A stretch of 64,000 nt of DNA from Solimonas flava DSM 18980 (lineage in GTDB: Bacteria; Pseudomonadota; Gammaproteobacteria; Nevskiales; Nevskiaceae). Below, in pieces: positions 1 through 8,940 of this stretch. The position numbers and the translations under genes were made by a program. Under the pieces are notes generated by a model, which was not told where the DNA came from, ran no database searches, and saw only the letters and a program-made list of their open reading frames with translations. The stretch lies in contig NZ_AUFV01000008.1 in the NCBI RefSeq assembly GCF_000426685.1, positions 8,530 through 72,529 of the forward strand, in the 5' to 3' direction. Numbering within the stretch: the stretch's first letter is position 1; each line of letters starts with the position of its first letter.

Positions 1-72
1 CCGCACGAGGCACGCGCCGCACGAGGCACGCGCCGCACGAGGCACGCGCCGCACGAGGCACGCGCCGCACGA
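1..72. repeat. 16-bp tandem repeat, 4 full copies plus half
   Basis: The unit CCGCACGAGGCACGCG is repeated perfectly four times (1-16, 17-32, 33-48, 49-64), followed by the first 8 bp of a fifth copy that runs into the terminator hairpin. The array continues beyond the left edge of the window, so its total copy number is unknown. It has no coding potential that I would defend. Confidence 0.9.
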
Positions 73-107
73 AAAAGCCCGGAAGGCCTGCGCCTTCCGG
101 GCTTTTT
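72..107. terminator. bidirectional intrinsic terminator after the M20 peptidase gene
   Basis: An A-run, then AGCCCGGAAGGC, a CTGC loop, GCCTTCCGGGCT and a T-run form a perfect hairpin whose U-tract would serve transcripts from either strand. It lies about 45 bp past the stop codon of the minus-strand M20 peptidase gene. Confidence 0.85.
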
Positions 108-150
108 TTCGACAGCGGCGACGGCGCGGGGCCGTCGCCGCCATGGCCGC

Positions 151-1437
151 CTATTTCACGCCGGCCAGCATCAGCACGGTCGCCAGACCGAGCGACATGC
201 TGTGCACGTCCTGCGGCTTGTCGAGCTGCACGTACTCGTCGAGCGAATGCGCGCGCGAGCTTTCGAAGCCGCCGCCGAGCGTCAGGGCCTCGATGCCCAG
301 GCTCATCGGCACGTTGGAGTCCGTCGAGCTGCTGCCGAACTGCGGTTCGATGCCGCCGGCGCGCGACACGGCGCTCGCGATCCTGCTGATGCTCTTGTCG
401 AGATCGGTGTGGCCGACCGGACGGTCGCCGACCGCTTCGAGCTTGTAGGCGACTTCGCCCTTCGCCGTCGAACGGGCCGCGTTCTCGGCCGCGACTGCCT
501 TCGGCAGGATCGCCAGGAACTGCTGTTCGAGCGCGTCGAGCTCGGCCTTGCCGGCGGAGCGCATGTCGACGGTCATCGACATCGCGAACGGAATCGAGTT
601 GACCGAGGTGCCGCCTTCGATCAGACCGACGTTGTAGGTCGTTTTCGGCGTCTTCGGCACCTGGATCTTGCCGAACTCCTCGATCGCCTGACCGAGCGCG
701 AACGCCGGGCTGACGAGGCCGAACGCGCCGAAGCTGTGCCCGCCCGGACCGGTGAACGTGACCTTGTAGCGCTTGGAACCGACGCCGCCGTTCGTGATGC
801 GGCCGGCGTGGCCCGGCTCGAACGAGATGAAGTAGCCGATGCGGTCCTTGTACTTGCTCTTGTTGAACAGGTAGCGCGTGCCGCGCAGATCGCCCGGGCC
901 TTCCTCGCCGACGTTGCCGACGAACAGGATGTCGGAGCGGGTCTTGAAGCCGGCGGCGTCCATCGCGCGAACGAACGCGAGCAGCACCGGCAGGCTGCTG
1001 GTGTCGTCGCCGATGCCCGGCGCGTGCAGGGTGTGGCCTTCGCGGCGGACCTTCACGTCGGTGCCGGCCGGAAACACCGTGTCCAGATGCGCGGCGATCA
1101 CCACCAGCGGGCCCGAGCCGGTACCCTTGCGCAGGCCCATGACGTTGCCGACCTCGTCCATCTCGACGTCGGAGAGGCCGTGCTCCTGCAGCATGCGCTG
1201 GTAGACGCGCGCACGTTGCTCTTCCTTGAACGGCGGCGCCTCGATCTCGGTCAGCGTGACGATGTCACCGACGATGCGCTCGTAGTCCTTGTCGATCTGC
1301 GCGGTCGCGGTCTTGAACTTGCCGCTGGCGAGCAGACGCGACGCGTCCTTGTCGTAGTTCGTGCCGGCGGCGTGTGCCGACAGCGTCATCGAGAGCAACA
1401 GGCCGCCGAGTGCGGCGCCGGTCCATTTCCTGTCCAT
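151..1437 (-). CDS. secreted M20-family zinc metallopeptidase
   Basis: A 428-residue peptidase of the M20 family (carboxypeptidase G2 / PepT-like aminoacylases and peptidases), expected to act outside the inner membrane. A hydrophobic signal peptide ends near the SAHAA motif (about residue 24). Metal-site motifs are visible: AHLDTV (H117, D119), GIGDD (D144), GEEGPGD (catalytic and metal glutamates near 178-179) and a late RAHSLDEY histidine. GGHSFGAFG fits the dimerisation domain. ATG at 1437 is preferred because an AGGAG sits 10 bases upstream; GTG at 1449 overlaps that Shine-Dalgarno sequence. Its own promoter, with a LysR-type box, lies at 1510-1575, so it is probably co-regulated with the TonB receptor and the M81 peptidases. 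Substrate unknown. Confidence 0.9.
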   Translation of the reverse strand: MDRKWTGAALGGLLLSMTLSAHAAGTNYDKDASRLLASGKFKTATAQIDKDYERIVGDIVTLTEIEAPPFKEEQRARVYQRMLQEHGLSDVEMDEVGNVMGLRKGTGSGPLVVIAAHLDTVFPAGTDVKVRREGHTLHAPGIGDDTSSLPVLLAFVRAMDAAGFKTRSDILFVGNVGEEGPGDLRGTRYLFNKSKYKDRIGYFISFEPGHAGRITNGGVGSKRYKVTFTGPGGHSFGAFGLVSPAFALGQAIEEFGKIQVPKTPKTTYNVGLIEGGTSVNSIPFAMSMTVDMRSAGKAELDALEQQFLAILPKAVAAENAARSTAKGEVAYKLEAVGDRPVGHTDLDKSISRIASAVSRAGGIEPQFGSSSTDSNVPMSLGIEALTLGGGFESSRAHSLDEYVQLDKPQDVHSMSLGLATVLMLAGVK

Positions 1438-1509
1438 CAAAGTCTTCACTCCTGTCTTCGGGATGCGGCCTTGCGCGCGGATCGTCCGATGCCGCGGCGC
1501 GTGCCCTGA

Positions 1510-1575
1510 ACGCTAGCGCAGGCCGCCCGGCGACCACCAATCACCAGTGCGCGACCTGCCATAACCGGAACAAAT
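1510..1575 (-). promoter_or_regulatory. LysR-box promoter of the M20 peptidase gene (degenerate dyad)
   Basis: Plus-strand CATAAC-CGGAA-CAAATG at 1560-1576 keeps the left half and the T-N11-A geometry (T1562, A1574) of the box found at three other promoters here, but its right half is degenerate. CCAAT lies at 1537, exactly 24 bp from ATAAC, as in the others. On the minus strand this gives TTGGTG as a -35 and TAGCGT (1515-1510) as a -10, 19 bp apart, with an inferred start near 1503. The dyad centre is then about -65. Inference from pattern only. Confidence 0.6.
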
Positions 1576-1646
1576 GGCGGGCGCCGCGCCCCGTCACCGG
1601 GACGGCCGGCGCGGCGCCTCCCCTGCCGGCCCGGATGCCTGAGCCT

Positions 1647-2513
1647 TCAGCCGAGGTTGCAGATCTTGCGCTTGTAGGCGAGGAAGTAGCCGGCCAGCTC
1701 CTTCCAGACCGGCCCCGGCCGGCCGCCGCCGACGGCGCGGCCTTCGAGCGCGACGATCGGCAGCACGTCCTTCGTCGAGCTGGTGATCCACAGCTCGTCG
1801 GCCGCTTCCAGCTCGGCCTTGGTGACCTCGCGCTCCTCGATCGGCAGACCGTGCTGGCGGCAGATCTCGACCGTCAGGTTGCGTGTCACGCCGGCGAGAA
1901 TGCGGTTGCTGATCGGCGGCGTCGCAATGCGGCCGTTCTTGACGACGAACACATTGGTCGACGAGCCCTCGGTCACGCAGCCGTTGCGCGTCAGGATCAC
2001 CTCGGCGGCACCGACGACCTGGGCCATCTGCCGGAACAGGATGTTCGGCAGCAGCGCGACCGACTTGATGTCGCAGCGGTCCCAGCGGTTGTCCTCGCGC
2101 GTCAGCGCCTTGGCGCCGACCGCGCTGTCCGGGTTGTGCAGCGGCGACAGGCTCAGCGGCGAAGCACTCATGAACACCGTCGGCGGCACGGCCGGCACCG
2201 GGAACACGTGATCGCGCTTCGCCGCCGTGCCGCGCGTCACCTGCACGTAGATCGAGACATTGCCGCCGCCGTTGCGGCTGACGATCTCGCCGCACAGCGC
2301 GCGCCACTGCTCGCGCGGATGCGGATTGTCGATCTGCAGCTCGCGCATCGAGCGCTCAAGGCGCTGCAGATGCTCCTCGATACGGAACGGCACGCCGTTG
2401 AAGACCGGCACGACTTCATAGACGCCGTCGGCGAACAGGAAGCCGCGGTCGAGCGGCGAGATGCGCGCCTCCGCGGCATCGACGAACTGACCATCCAGAT
2501 AAACCGTATTCAT
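1647..2513 (-). CDS. dat: D-amino-acid transaminase, class IV PLP aminotransferase
   Basis: A 288-residue cytosolic PLP enzyme of fold type IV, the family of D-alanine transaminase, branched-chain aminotransferase and aminodeoxychorismate lyase. The likely catalytic lysine is in DIKSVALLPN (about residue 150). The VTRGTA segment and the VTEGSSTNVF phosphate-binding region match D-amino-acid transaminases better than IlvE or PabC. The product would interconvert D-Ala, D-Glu and related 2-oxo acids. The ATG at 2513 is chosen over the TTG at 2519. It lies 150 bp downstream of the HupE-like gene on the same strand and may be read from the CapA promoter. Beside two peptidase units and a CapA-like protein it suggests use of D-residue-containing peptides; that link is inferred. 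Confidence 0.85.
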   Translation of the reverse strand: MNTVYLDGQFVDAAEARISPLDRGFLFADGVYEVVPVFNGVPFRIEEHLQRLERSMRELQIDNPHPREQWRALCGEIVSRNGGGNVSIYVQVTRGTAAKRDHVFPVPAVPPTVFMSASPLSLSPLHNPDSAVGAKALTREDNRWDRCDIKSVALLPNILFRQMAQVVGAAEVILTRNGCVTEGSSTNVFVVKNGRIATPPISNRILAGVTRNLTVEICRQHGLPIEEREVTKAELEAADELWITSSTKDVLPIVALEGRAVGGGRPGPVWKELAGYFLAYKRKICNLG

Positions 2514-2663
2514 GCTCAAAACCTGATCCTGATGTTTCGGTGGGTCCGCTGCCCTGCCCGCGTCCGGCGCGCCGCCCGGGAGCGGCAGGCCGGCGCGGGC
2601 CGTGCAAAGGATGATGAGGGGAATCTCGCCGTCGTCGATGTCGGGTGCGCAGGACGTCGCGGC

Positions 2664-3827
2664 TCAGAAGGCACGCAGATAGAACCACACGGCGGCGCAG
2701 GCGCAAACCGCGGCCGAGCCGCCCCGCACCACGCCGATCCGGTAAAAACGCGTCGCGCGCAGCCGGTACGCGAGCGGGAAGAACACGGCGACGATCGCCA
2801 GCTGGCCGATTTCGACGCCGAGGTTGAAGGCGACCAGCGGACGCCAGATCTGCTGCGAACCGAGATCCAGCTCGGACAGCACGCTGGCGAAACCGAAGCC
2901 GTGCAGCAGGCCGAACGCGAACGCGAGCCAGGCCCCGCTGATACCGGCCGTGCGCGGCAGGAAGTTGTAGGCCGCGGCGATGAAGACCGACGCGGCGATC
3001 GCCGATTCGACGAAGTGGCTCGGCAGGTGCACCCAGCCGAGCACCGCGCAGCTCAGGGTGATCGAGTGCGCGAGCGTGAACGCGGTGACGATGGTCGTCA
3101 CGCGCAGGATCGCCGGCATCAGCGTCGGCACCGGCGCGCGGCCCGAGGCCGTGCGCGTGAACACGGCCGGGATCAGCAGGGCGATCAGGAACAGGATGTG
3201 GTCGTAGCCGATCCAGATGTGCCAGACACCGGATTTCAGGAACTGCCAGAAGCCACGGCCGCCGCTCGCCCGGTGCGAGAACGGCTGATAGGCGGTGCCG
3301 ACCGTGAACACCACTTCCTCGGGCTCCGCGTCGCCCCAGACGATCTTGGCCAGGCACTGGTGCTGCAGATCGTCCTCGAAGAACAGCGTATAGCCGATGT
3401 CGAGCTGTTCGATCGCGGCCGGCGCATCCGACTTGAAGCCGGCGATGACGAAGTCCTCGCCGTTCTGCACCGCGTCGACGATGCCGTCGTAATCGAGCAG
3501 CTGCTCGTGCCCGTTGGCGACGAGCTTGAGTCGCTGGCGGACATAGTCGCCGACCTCGTCGTGCCGCGCGGCGAGCGCGGCGCGCAGTTGCTCCGGCGGG
3601 GCGCCGACATCGAGCTTCAGCGCCAGCGCGACGTCGATCAGGCTCATCACCAGCCGCCCCTCGACATGTCCGCCGTCGACCTGCACGGTCAGGTACGACT
3701 GGCTGCCGGCGTGCGCGGACACCGCCGCCGGCAGCAGCGCCGCGAGCAGCAGCGCGAGGGCCGCGAGCCCGCAGCGCCAGAACCGGCCCAGCGCCTGCCA
3801 CACCGTCGTCGAAACCTGCGCGTTCAT
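2664..3827 (-). CDS. HupE/UreJ-like membrane protein
   Basis: A 387-residue inner-membrane protein with a signal-like N-terminus (hydrophobic run ending SAHA, about residues 15-40), a periplasmic domain of about 170 residues, then six or so membrane segments. Typical HupE/UreJ_2 motifs are present: GYDHILFLIALLIPAVF, AHSITLSCAVLG, FGLLHGFGFASVL. HupE and UreJ relatives are metal (nickel) permeases, and the conserved membrane His/Asp residues seen here fit a metal path, but this long subfamily with an N-terminal periplasmic domain has no assigned substrate. The ATG at 3827 (MNAQVS) is preferred to a longer frame starting at 3890. It lies 94 bp downstream of the CapA-like gene on the same strand, and dat follows. 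Confidence 0.8.
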   Translation of the reverse strand: MNAQVSTTVWQALGRFWRCGLAALALLLAALLPAAVSAHAGSQSYLTVQVDGGHVEGRLVMSLIDVALALKLDVGAPPEQLRAALAARHDEVGDYVRQRLKLVANGHEQLLDYDGIVDAVQNGEDFVIAGFKSDAPAAIEQLDIGYTLFFEDDLQHQCLAKIVWGDAEPEEVVFTVGTAYQPFSHRASGGRGFWQFLKSGVWHIWIGYDHILFLIALLIPAVFTRTASGRAPVPTLMPAILRVTTIVTAFTLAHSITLSCAVLGWVHLPSHFVESAIAASVFIAAAYNFLPRTAGISGAWLAFAFGLLHGFGFASVLSELDLGSQQIWRPLVAFNLGVEIGQLAIVAVFFPLAYRLRATRFYRIGVVRGGSAAVCACAAVWFYLRAF

Positions 3828-3921
3828 GATGCGTGGGTCCATCGTCTGCCCGGCTGGTCCGGACCGGCACCGGGCCGGACGCCGCGACACGCTGCGCGGC
3901 GCCGGCCGGCGCGGCCGTTGC

Positions 3922-5310
3922 TCAGTCGGTCTTCCAGCTGGCGTAGCCGACGCCGTCCTTGACCGTGATCTTCACGCCGTACGGCTCGGACAGCTTGGTG
4001 ATGTCCTCGAGAATCTGCGCCGCTTCCGCGCCGGTCGCCGGATACGGCTGGCCGCGCTGCGGACGCGAGCGGCCGAAGCCGAGTGCGACCGGATGCAGCT
4101 TGATGCCCTTGAGCGTGCGGTCGTCCTTGTAGATCACCTCGGCGACCACCGACTGCCAGTACTTGCGGCCGGCCGGGAACCCGACCGTGTCGTTCTTCGA
4201 ACGCTTGCTGTAGTAATCGCTCGGCAGCGCCGACTCCGGCAGCTCGGTCTTCTCGTAGTTCTCGGCCGGCTGGAACGCAACCAGATCGTTCTCGAAGATG
4301 AAGTTCGCCATCGAGTAGAAGATCGGCTTGCCCTTGTAGACCTCGATGCCGCGCAGGATATGCGGGCCGTGGCCGACGACGACATCGGCACCGGCGTCGA
4401 TCATCGCGTGCGCGAACTCGACGAGGAAGTCGGCGGGCTGCGTCGGATCGCTCGGCGTCTTGTACTCGTGCGAATGCACCGAGACCATCACCCAGTCCGC
4501 CTGCTGGCGCGCGTCGCGCACGCTGGCGGCGAGTTCGGCGAGATCGCGGGCATTGGCCTTGGACACCACGCCGACGGTCGCGCCGACCGCGAACGTCGCA
4601 TTGCCGATGCGCAGCGTGTCCTGGCCGTCGACCTTCATCGCCCGCCCCATCGGCTTGAGCGAATCGAAAGTCTGCTGCGTGACGGAGTAGGTCTCCTCGT
4701 GACCGAGCGGATTGATGCCCGGACGGCCCGGCAGATCCTTGCGCTGCGCGCCGGCGCCGATCGCCGACGGGAAGCTCGACGAGGTCGAGATCAGCGCGAC
4801 GCGGCCGCGGCGCGTGTCGAGATAGCCCGGCGCCCGCGCGAACGCGAGATTGCTGCCGGCACCGGCGTAGATCAGATCGGTCTTCGACAGCGCGTCGACC
4901 GTCATCATCAGGCCTTCGGCACCGTAGTCATTGCCGTGGTTGTTGGCGAGGCCGAGCAGATCGAAGCCCGCCCACTCCAGTTCCTTGGCGACGAACGGCG
5001 GCGACGCCATGTAGGTGCCGCCGCTCTCGGCGGCGCCCGGCATGTTGTACGGATGGATCAGCGTCTCGAAATTGGTGAACGCCGCGTCGGCACCGCGGAT
5101 CAGGCCGAACATCGCGTCCTTGCCCGGCGCCTCGTAGACCGACAGGCGGCGGTTGATGATCGAGTCGCCGGTCAGGGCGAACACCGTCTCGTCCGCGGCC
5201 CCGGCGGCCGACTGCCAGGCACGATCGGCCTTGGCGCCGAACGCCGCCGGCGCCGCCAGCACGGCAGCCCCCATCAGACAGGCGGAGAGGCTGAAGGTCA
5301 CTGCGCGCAT
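3922..5310 (-). CDS. CapA-like poly-gamma-glutamate / metallophosphatase family protein
   Basis: A 462-residue protein of the CapA/PgsA family (PGA_cap domain, related to calcineurin-like metallophosphatases). It has a signal peptide (about residues 1-25, ending AAFGA) and the expected metal motifs: TGDSIINRR, NFET, ANNHGNDYG, VSVHSHEY and VVGHGPHILRG. CapA takes part in poly-gamma-glutamate capsule synthesis or export in Bacillus, but most proteobacterial homologues have no known role. There is no CapB/CapC ligase nearby, so capsule synthesis is not supported. A good GGAG Shine-Dalgarno sequence precedes the ATG at 5310. It heads a possible CapA-HupE-dat operon downstream of the TonB receptor. 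Confidence 0.85.
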   Translation of the reverse strand: MRAVTFSLSACLMGAAVLAAPAAFGAKADRAWQSAAGAADETVFALTGDSIINRRLSVYEAPGKDAMFGLIRGADAAFTNFETLIHPYNMPGAAESGGTYMASPPFVAKELEWAGFDLLGLANNHGNDYGAEGLMMTVDALSKTDLIYAGAGSNLAFARAPGYLDTRRGRVALISTSSSFPSAIGAGAQRKDLPGRPGINPLGHEETYSVTQQTFDSLKPMGRAMKVDGQDTLRIGNATFAVGATVGVVSKANARDLAELAASVRDARQQADWVMVSVHSHEYKTPSDPTQPADFLVEFAHAMIDAGADVVVGHGPHILRGIEVYKGKPIFYSMANFIFENDLVAFQPAENYEKTELPESALPSDYYSKRSKNDTVGFPAGRKYWQSVVAEVIYKDDRTLKGIKLHPVALGFGRSRPQRGQPYPATGAEAAQILEDITKLSEPYGVKITVKDGVGYASWKTD

Positions 5311-5560
5311 AAGAACTCCAGGTTGAAGGCGCTGCGTATAAAAGCCATCGACGTCGAGAAGCGATCACGCGACGGCACATGAAGGAACTTGGGGCGGCGA
5401 TACCGGCGGCCGCGTTGAAGACAGTAGCCCGGTCCCGCGGTGGCCGGCTTCACCGCCTGGCCCGGGATTGCCGATCCGCGCAACAAGCAGTCTGCCGCAA
5501 TCGACGTCCGGACAAACCTCACCTCGGAATCAGCCACCGTCATCCGGCAATCCCGTGAAC

Positions 5561-5596
5561 CGCGAAACCCGGGCCAACGTCGGCCCGGGTTTCGCG
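5561..5596 (-). terminator. strong stem-loop after the TonB receptor gene
   Basis: A perfect 15-bp stem (CGCGAAACCCGGGCC pairing with its complement around AACGTC) starts 12 bp past the receptor stop codon. There is no real U-tract on the minus strand (only TTT inside the stem), so termination may be inefficient, or the hairpin may mainly protect the 3' end. Read-through into the CapA-like gene is possible. Confidence 0.65.
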
Positions 5597-5607
5597 ACCA
5601 CCTACCC

Positions 5608-8600
5608 TCAGAAGTTCTTGCTCAGGCGCACCGTCCAGGTACGGCCGACGGCGATGCTGTTGTAGACCGTCGGGTCGTAGCCGGCCGTGTCCGGGGTGAG
5701 CGGCGGCTTCTCGTTCGTCAGGTTCTTCACGCCGACGCGCACCGTCAGGCCGTCCAGCCATGCCGAATCGGAGATGAAGCTGCGCGACACGAAGCCGTTG
5801 TAGGTGATGTTGTCGTCAACCTTCCAGTAGTTCACACCACCGACCGTCTTGACGTAGCCCGGCACCTTGCCGTCCCAGGTCGAGTCCGGCGTGAAGACTG
5901 CCGACGTATCGGCATACTCGCCGATGTAGTACGCCGACAGACCGGCCGACCAGAGGTCGTGCGTCCAGGACAGCGCCGCGGAACCGCGCAGGCGGGTGTT
6001 ACCGTCGGCGCCGAGCAGCACGCTCGACACGCCGGTCAGACCGCCGGTCTGCGTGAACTTGTCGAGATAGGTCCAGTCCGTCGAGAACGTGACCTTGCCC
6101 CAGGTGAAGCGCGGCAGGTTGTAGGTGATGTTGAAGTCATAACCCGCGACTTCCTGCTGGTCGGCGTTGGTGAACGGCGTGTTGGTATTGACCAGCTGGC
6201 CGACCGGCGCGAGCCATTCCGACTGATCCTTGCCGGCGTTGTAGGCGGCGAAGGTATCGCGATCTTCCTGCGTCACTGCGTCGCGGGTGATGTTCGGGTT
6301 GCCCTGATAGCCGGCGGTCCCGCTGCCAAGATCGATGTCCTCCAGCGCCACGCCCGCAGCGAGCGCCGCCTGCGTCGCGGCACGCAGACGCGCGGCGTCG
6401 TCGTTGCGCAGCTGGTTGGCGTTCGGCGTCGCGATGACGTCGTCCATCTTGATCTTGAAGTAGTCCACCGAGAAGCGCAGACCGTCAACCTTCGGCACGT
6501 CGACGACGACACCCAGCGTCATGCCCTGCGAGGTCTCGGGGCCGAGTTCGCCGAGCGCGCCGCTGGTCTGCAGGCGCGGCGACGAGCCGCCACCGGCGAT
6601 ACCCGTGCGATACGGATCGGTATACGACGTGGTCGTGGTGCGCTGGTAGTTCATCATCGCCAGATTCGGCGCGCGGAAGCCCTCGTTGTACGAGGCGCGG
6701 ATCATCACCGGCTCGAGCGGACGGTAGTCCAGCGTGAACTTCGGGTTGGAGGTGCTGCCGAAGTCGCTGTAGTGCTCGTAACGCAGCGAGGCACCGACCG
6801 AGAGGCTGTACAGGCCGGGAATGTTGTTGCCCGGCGTGGCCAGCGGAATGACGGTTTCGGCGAAGCCGGCCATCACGCCGCGCGTGTCGTAGATGTTGGC
6901 GACCGGCGAGGCCTGCACGAAGTCGTTATTGGTCGGATCGAGGCCGAGCGCATTGCCCTCGTAGTTCAGGCCAACATACTGCGGGCGGTACAGCGCGTAG
7001 TCCTCGTGACGGTACTCGCCGCCGAGGGCGACCTGCACCGGGCCGGCCCACAGATCGAACAGCTCGCCGGTCACGCGCGCGTCGACCGTGGCGAGGATGT
7101 CGCGACCGGTCTGGCGGAACTTCTGCGAGAAGCTGTCGATGACCGCCGGATCGTTGACGTAGACGCTGGTCGGAACCGCGGCGGTGCCCGTGCCGGCGAA
7201 GTTGTAGCCGAACGGGTTGTAGAGGCCCGCGGCAACCGCCGCCTGCATGGCGCTCTCGCGAATCGCGTTCTGCGAGGTGTCATGCGTACCGTTGCGCGAG
7301 TAAGTCGCGGCCGACTCCCAGTTCCAGCGCGAGCTGAGATTGCCACGGCCGCCGAACACGAAGCGGTAGGCCAGGGTATCGGTCTTGACGCGCTCGTTGC
7401 CGTTGTCGACAAAGCGGTAGTTGTTGAGCGTCACCGCCGCCCCGAACGGATTGAACGGATTGTCGGCGGCAATGACGATCGCCCGGTCGGCGGTGCTGCT
7501 GTACGCAACCGGCGGGCGCTCCATCGTCGACTGCGCCGAGTACAGCAGCGCCTCGCCGAACAGGCTGAAGTTGTCGGTCACCTGGTAATCGAGCTGGTTG
7601 AACCAGTTGAAGCGCGTCGTCTCCGGCAGCGAGTAGCCGGCGTTCATGTCGTAGTACGCGTCCTTCGAATACTCGCCCTGCCGGTCCGGGGCGGTGGCGC
7701 TGACGACCGCCGTGCCGTTGCCGTTCGGCACCAGATAACGCTTGCCGGTGCCGGCGATGGTGAAGATCGGATACTGGCTCGACGCGTTGCGGTCGAAGAA
7801 CGGACCGTTGACGGCATTGAAGCCGTACGGCGCGCGCGACACCTTGTTCGAGTCGCCGCCGACGTCTTCGCTGAGCAGGGCATCGCGGTCGTAGGCGTCG
7901 AACGTGGAAATCCAGTGCAGCTGGCCGTCCAGGTAGTAGTCGCCGTGCGTCAGCGTCAGGCGACGCTCGTCACCGGAGCCGATTTCGGTGAAGCCGGCCT
8001 GGAACTCGGCCTGATTGCCCTTGAACTTGCTGTCGACGATGAAGTTGACGACGCCGGCGACGGCGTCCGAACCGTAGATCGACGAAGCACCGTCACGCAG
8101 CACGTCGACACGCGCCAGGCCGCGTGCCGGCATGGTGTTGGCATTGACCGTCATGTCGGTACCCGACGCGATGCCGTGCGCCGCCATGCGGCGGCCATTG
8201 AGCAGCAGCAGCGTCGCACCGGTGCCGAGGCCGCGCATCGCCACGCCGGCCACGTCGCCGCGCGCACCCGCGCCGCCCTGCGTCGATTCGTTGAGCGGCA
8301 CGCCGGTCACCGCCGGCAGCGCCGTCAGCAGATCGACCGGCGTACCGGCGTCACGCAAATCCATTTCCTCGGTGCTCATCACCGTCACCGGCAGAGCGGC
8401 ATCGTCCTCGCGGCGGATGCTCGTGCCGGTGACGATGATTTCCTCGACCGCCGCGGCAGCCGGAGCTGCCGGAGCCGCCGGACTGGCGACCTCGGCGGCG
8501 GCAGTTTCCATCGGCGCGTCCTGCGCCTGGGCCGAGCACGCGGCAACCGCCGCGATCGTGCCGATCAGAACCTTCACGGCGGAGACGTCCGATGCGCGAT

Positions 8601-8646
8601 GACGCTTTTCATCAACGGACGGCGAAAGATCTTTTGAACTCAACAC
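5608..8646 (-). CDS. TonB-dependent outer-membrane receptor
   Basis: A 1012-residue TonB-dependent receptor. It has an N-terminal export signal (about residues 20-42, ending SAQAQ), an Ala/Pro-rich linker, a TonB box-like EEIIVTGT, and a plug domain with RGLGTGATLLLLNGRR and VLRDGASSIYGSDAVAG. The remainder is a beta-barrel ending in the aromatic terminal sequence RLSKNF. The plug resembles the large Oar/Caulobacter-type receptors that take up oligosaccharides, peptides or other bulky nutrients rather than classic siderophore receptors; the substrate cannot be read from sequence. The start is GTG at 8646 with GGGAG upstream. The promoter with a LysR box lies at 8876-8940, giving a 5' leader of about 220 nt. 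The LysR gene upstream and the peptidase operon beyond it suggest that this receptor imports the substrate of the M81/M20 enzymes. Confidence 0.92.
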   Translation of the reverse strand: MLSSKDLSPSVDEKRHRASDVSAVKVLIGTIAAVAACSAQAQDAPMETAAAEVASPAAPAAPAAAAVEEIIVTGTSIRREDDAALPVTVMSTEEMDLRDAGTPVDLLTALPAVTGVPLNESTQGGAGARGDVAGVAMRGLGTGATLLLLNGRRMAAHGIASGTDMTVNANTMPARGLARVDVLRDGASSIYGSDAVAGVVNFIVDSKFKGNQAEFQAGFTEIGSGDERRLTLTHGDYYLDGQLHWISTFDAYDRDALLSEDVGGDSNKVSRAPYGFNAVNGPFFDRNASSQYPIFTIAGTGKRYLVPNGNGTAVVSATAPDRQGEYSKDAYYDMNAGYSLPETTRFNWFNQLDYQVTDNFSLFGEALLYSAQSTMERPPVAYSSTADRAIVIAADNPFNPFGAAVTLNNYRFVDNGNERVKTDTLAYRFVFGGRGNLSSRWNWESAATYSRNGTHDTSQNAIRESAMQAAVAAGLYNPFGYNFAGTGTAAVPTSVYVNDPAVIDSFSQKFRQTGRDILATVDARVTGELFDLWAGPVQVALGGEYRHEDYALYRPQYVGLNYEGNALGLDPTNNDFVQASPVANIYDTRGVMAGFAETVIPLATPGNNIPGLYSLSVGASLRYEHYSDFGSTSNPKFTLDYRPLEPVMIRASYNEGFRAPNLAMMNYQRTTTTSYTDPYRTGIAGGGSSPRLQTSGALGELGPETSQGMTLGVVVDVPKVDGLRFSVDYFKIKMDDVIATPNANQLRNDDAARLRAATQAALAAGVALEDIDLGSGTAGYQGNPNITRDAVTQEDRDTFAAYNAGKDQSEWLAPVGQLVNTNTPFTNADQQEVAGYDFNITYNLPRFTWGKVTFSTDWTYLDKFTQTGGLTGVSSVLLGADGNTRLRGSAALSWTHDLWSAGLSAYYIGEYADTSAVFTPDSTWDGKVPGYVKTVGGVNYWKVDDNITYNGFVSRSFISDSAWLDGLTVRVGVKNLTNEKPPLTPDTAGYDPTVYNSIAVGRTWTVRLSKNF

Positions 8647-8875
8647 GCGTACACTCCCATCATTCGATCGGCAAATAGAACGCCACGGATAAAGCGGTCT
8701 GTTTGCGATAAGCGGATATTCCGGATTCGGAAATTGGTTTCTTTCCGGCCCTTGTTACTTCGGCTTCCCGTCCCTCGGCAGCGACTCCCTCGCGCCGTGG
8801 CTGGCTTCTCAAGCCGCGCTGGTCCATCCGACCCACGCTCTTTCAGTTGCAGACATGTCTTTATCGACGGCCTTT

Positions 8876-8940
8876 ACGTTAGTGAGCCGGTTTGTCTGTC
8901 TCCAATGAAAAGATGCTTGCGGCACATAACCGCTTGTTAT
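8876..8940 (-). promoter_or_regulatory. LysR-box promoter of the TonB receptor gene
   Basis: ATAAC-CGCTT-GTTAT (8926-8940) is a perfect 5-bp dyad with T-N11-A geometry, flanked by GCGGC and GCCGC, which are also complementary. CCAATGAA starts at 8902, 24 bp from ATAAC. On the minus strand TTGGAG (8905-8900), an 18-bp spacer and TAACGT (8881-8876) form a plausible -35/-10, with a start near 8869. The dyad centre is then at about -64, the usual LysR activator position. Confidence 0.75.

Noticed and set aside
3890-3918. GCGCCGGCCGGCGC palindrome between the CapA-like and HupE-like genes
   Set aside because: Short palindromes of this kind are expected by chance at this G+C content, and no U-tract follows.
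1374-3962. 862-codon plus-strand frame over the peptidase, dat and HupE-like genes
   Set aside because: Composition is that of an antisense frame and it crosses three well-supported minus-strand genes.
5311-5560. Search for a fifth LysR box before the CapA-like gene
   Set aside because: No ATAAC or CCAAT at the required spacing; this gene may rely on read-through or another promoter.
5440-8637. 1065-codon open frame antisense to the TonB receptor gene
   Set aside because: Arg-rich shadow of a GC-rich gene with no domain; the minus-strand receptor has clear plug and barrel motifs.
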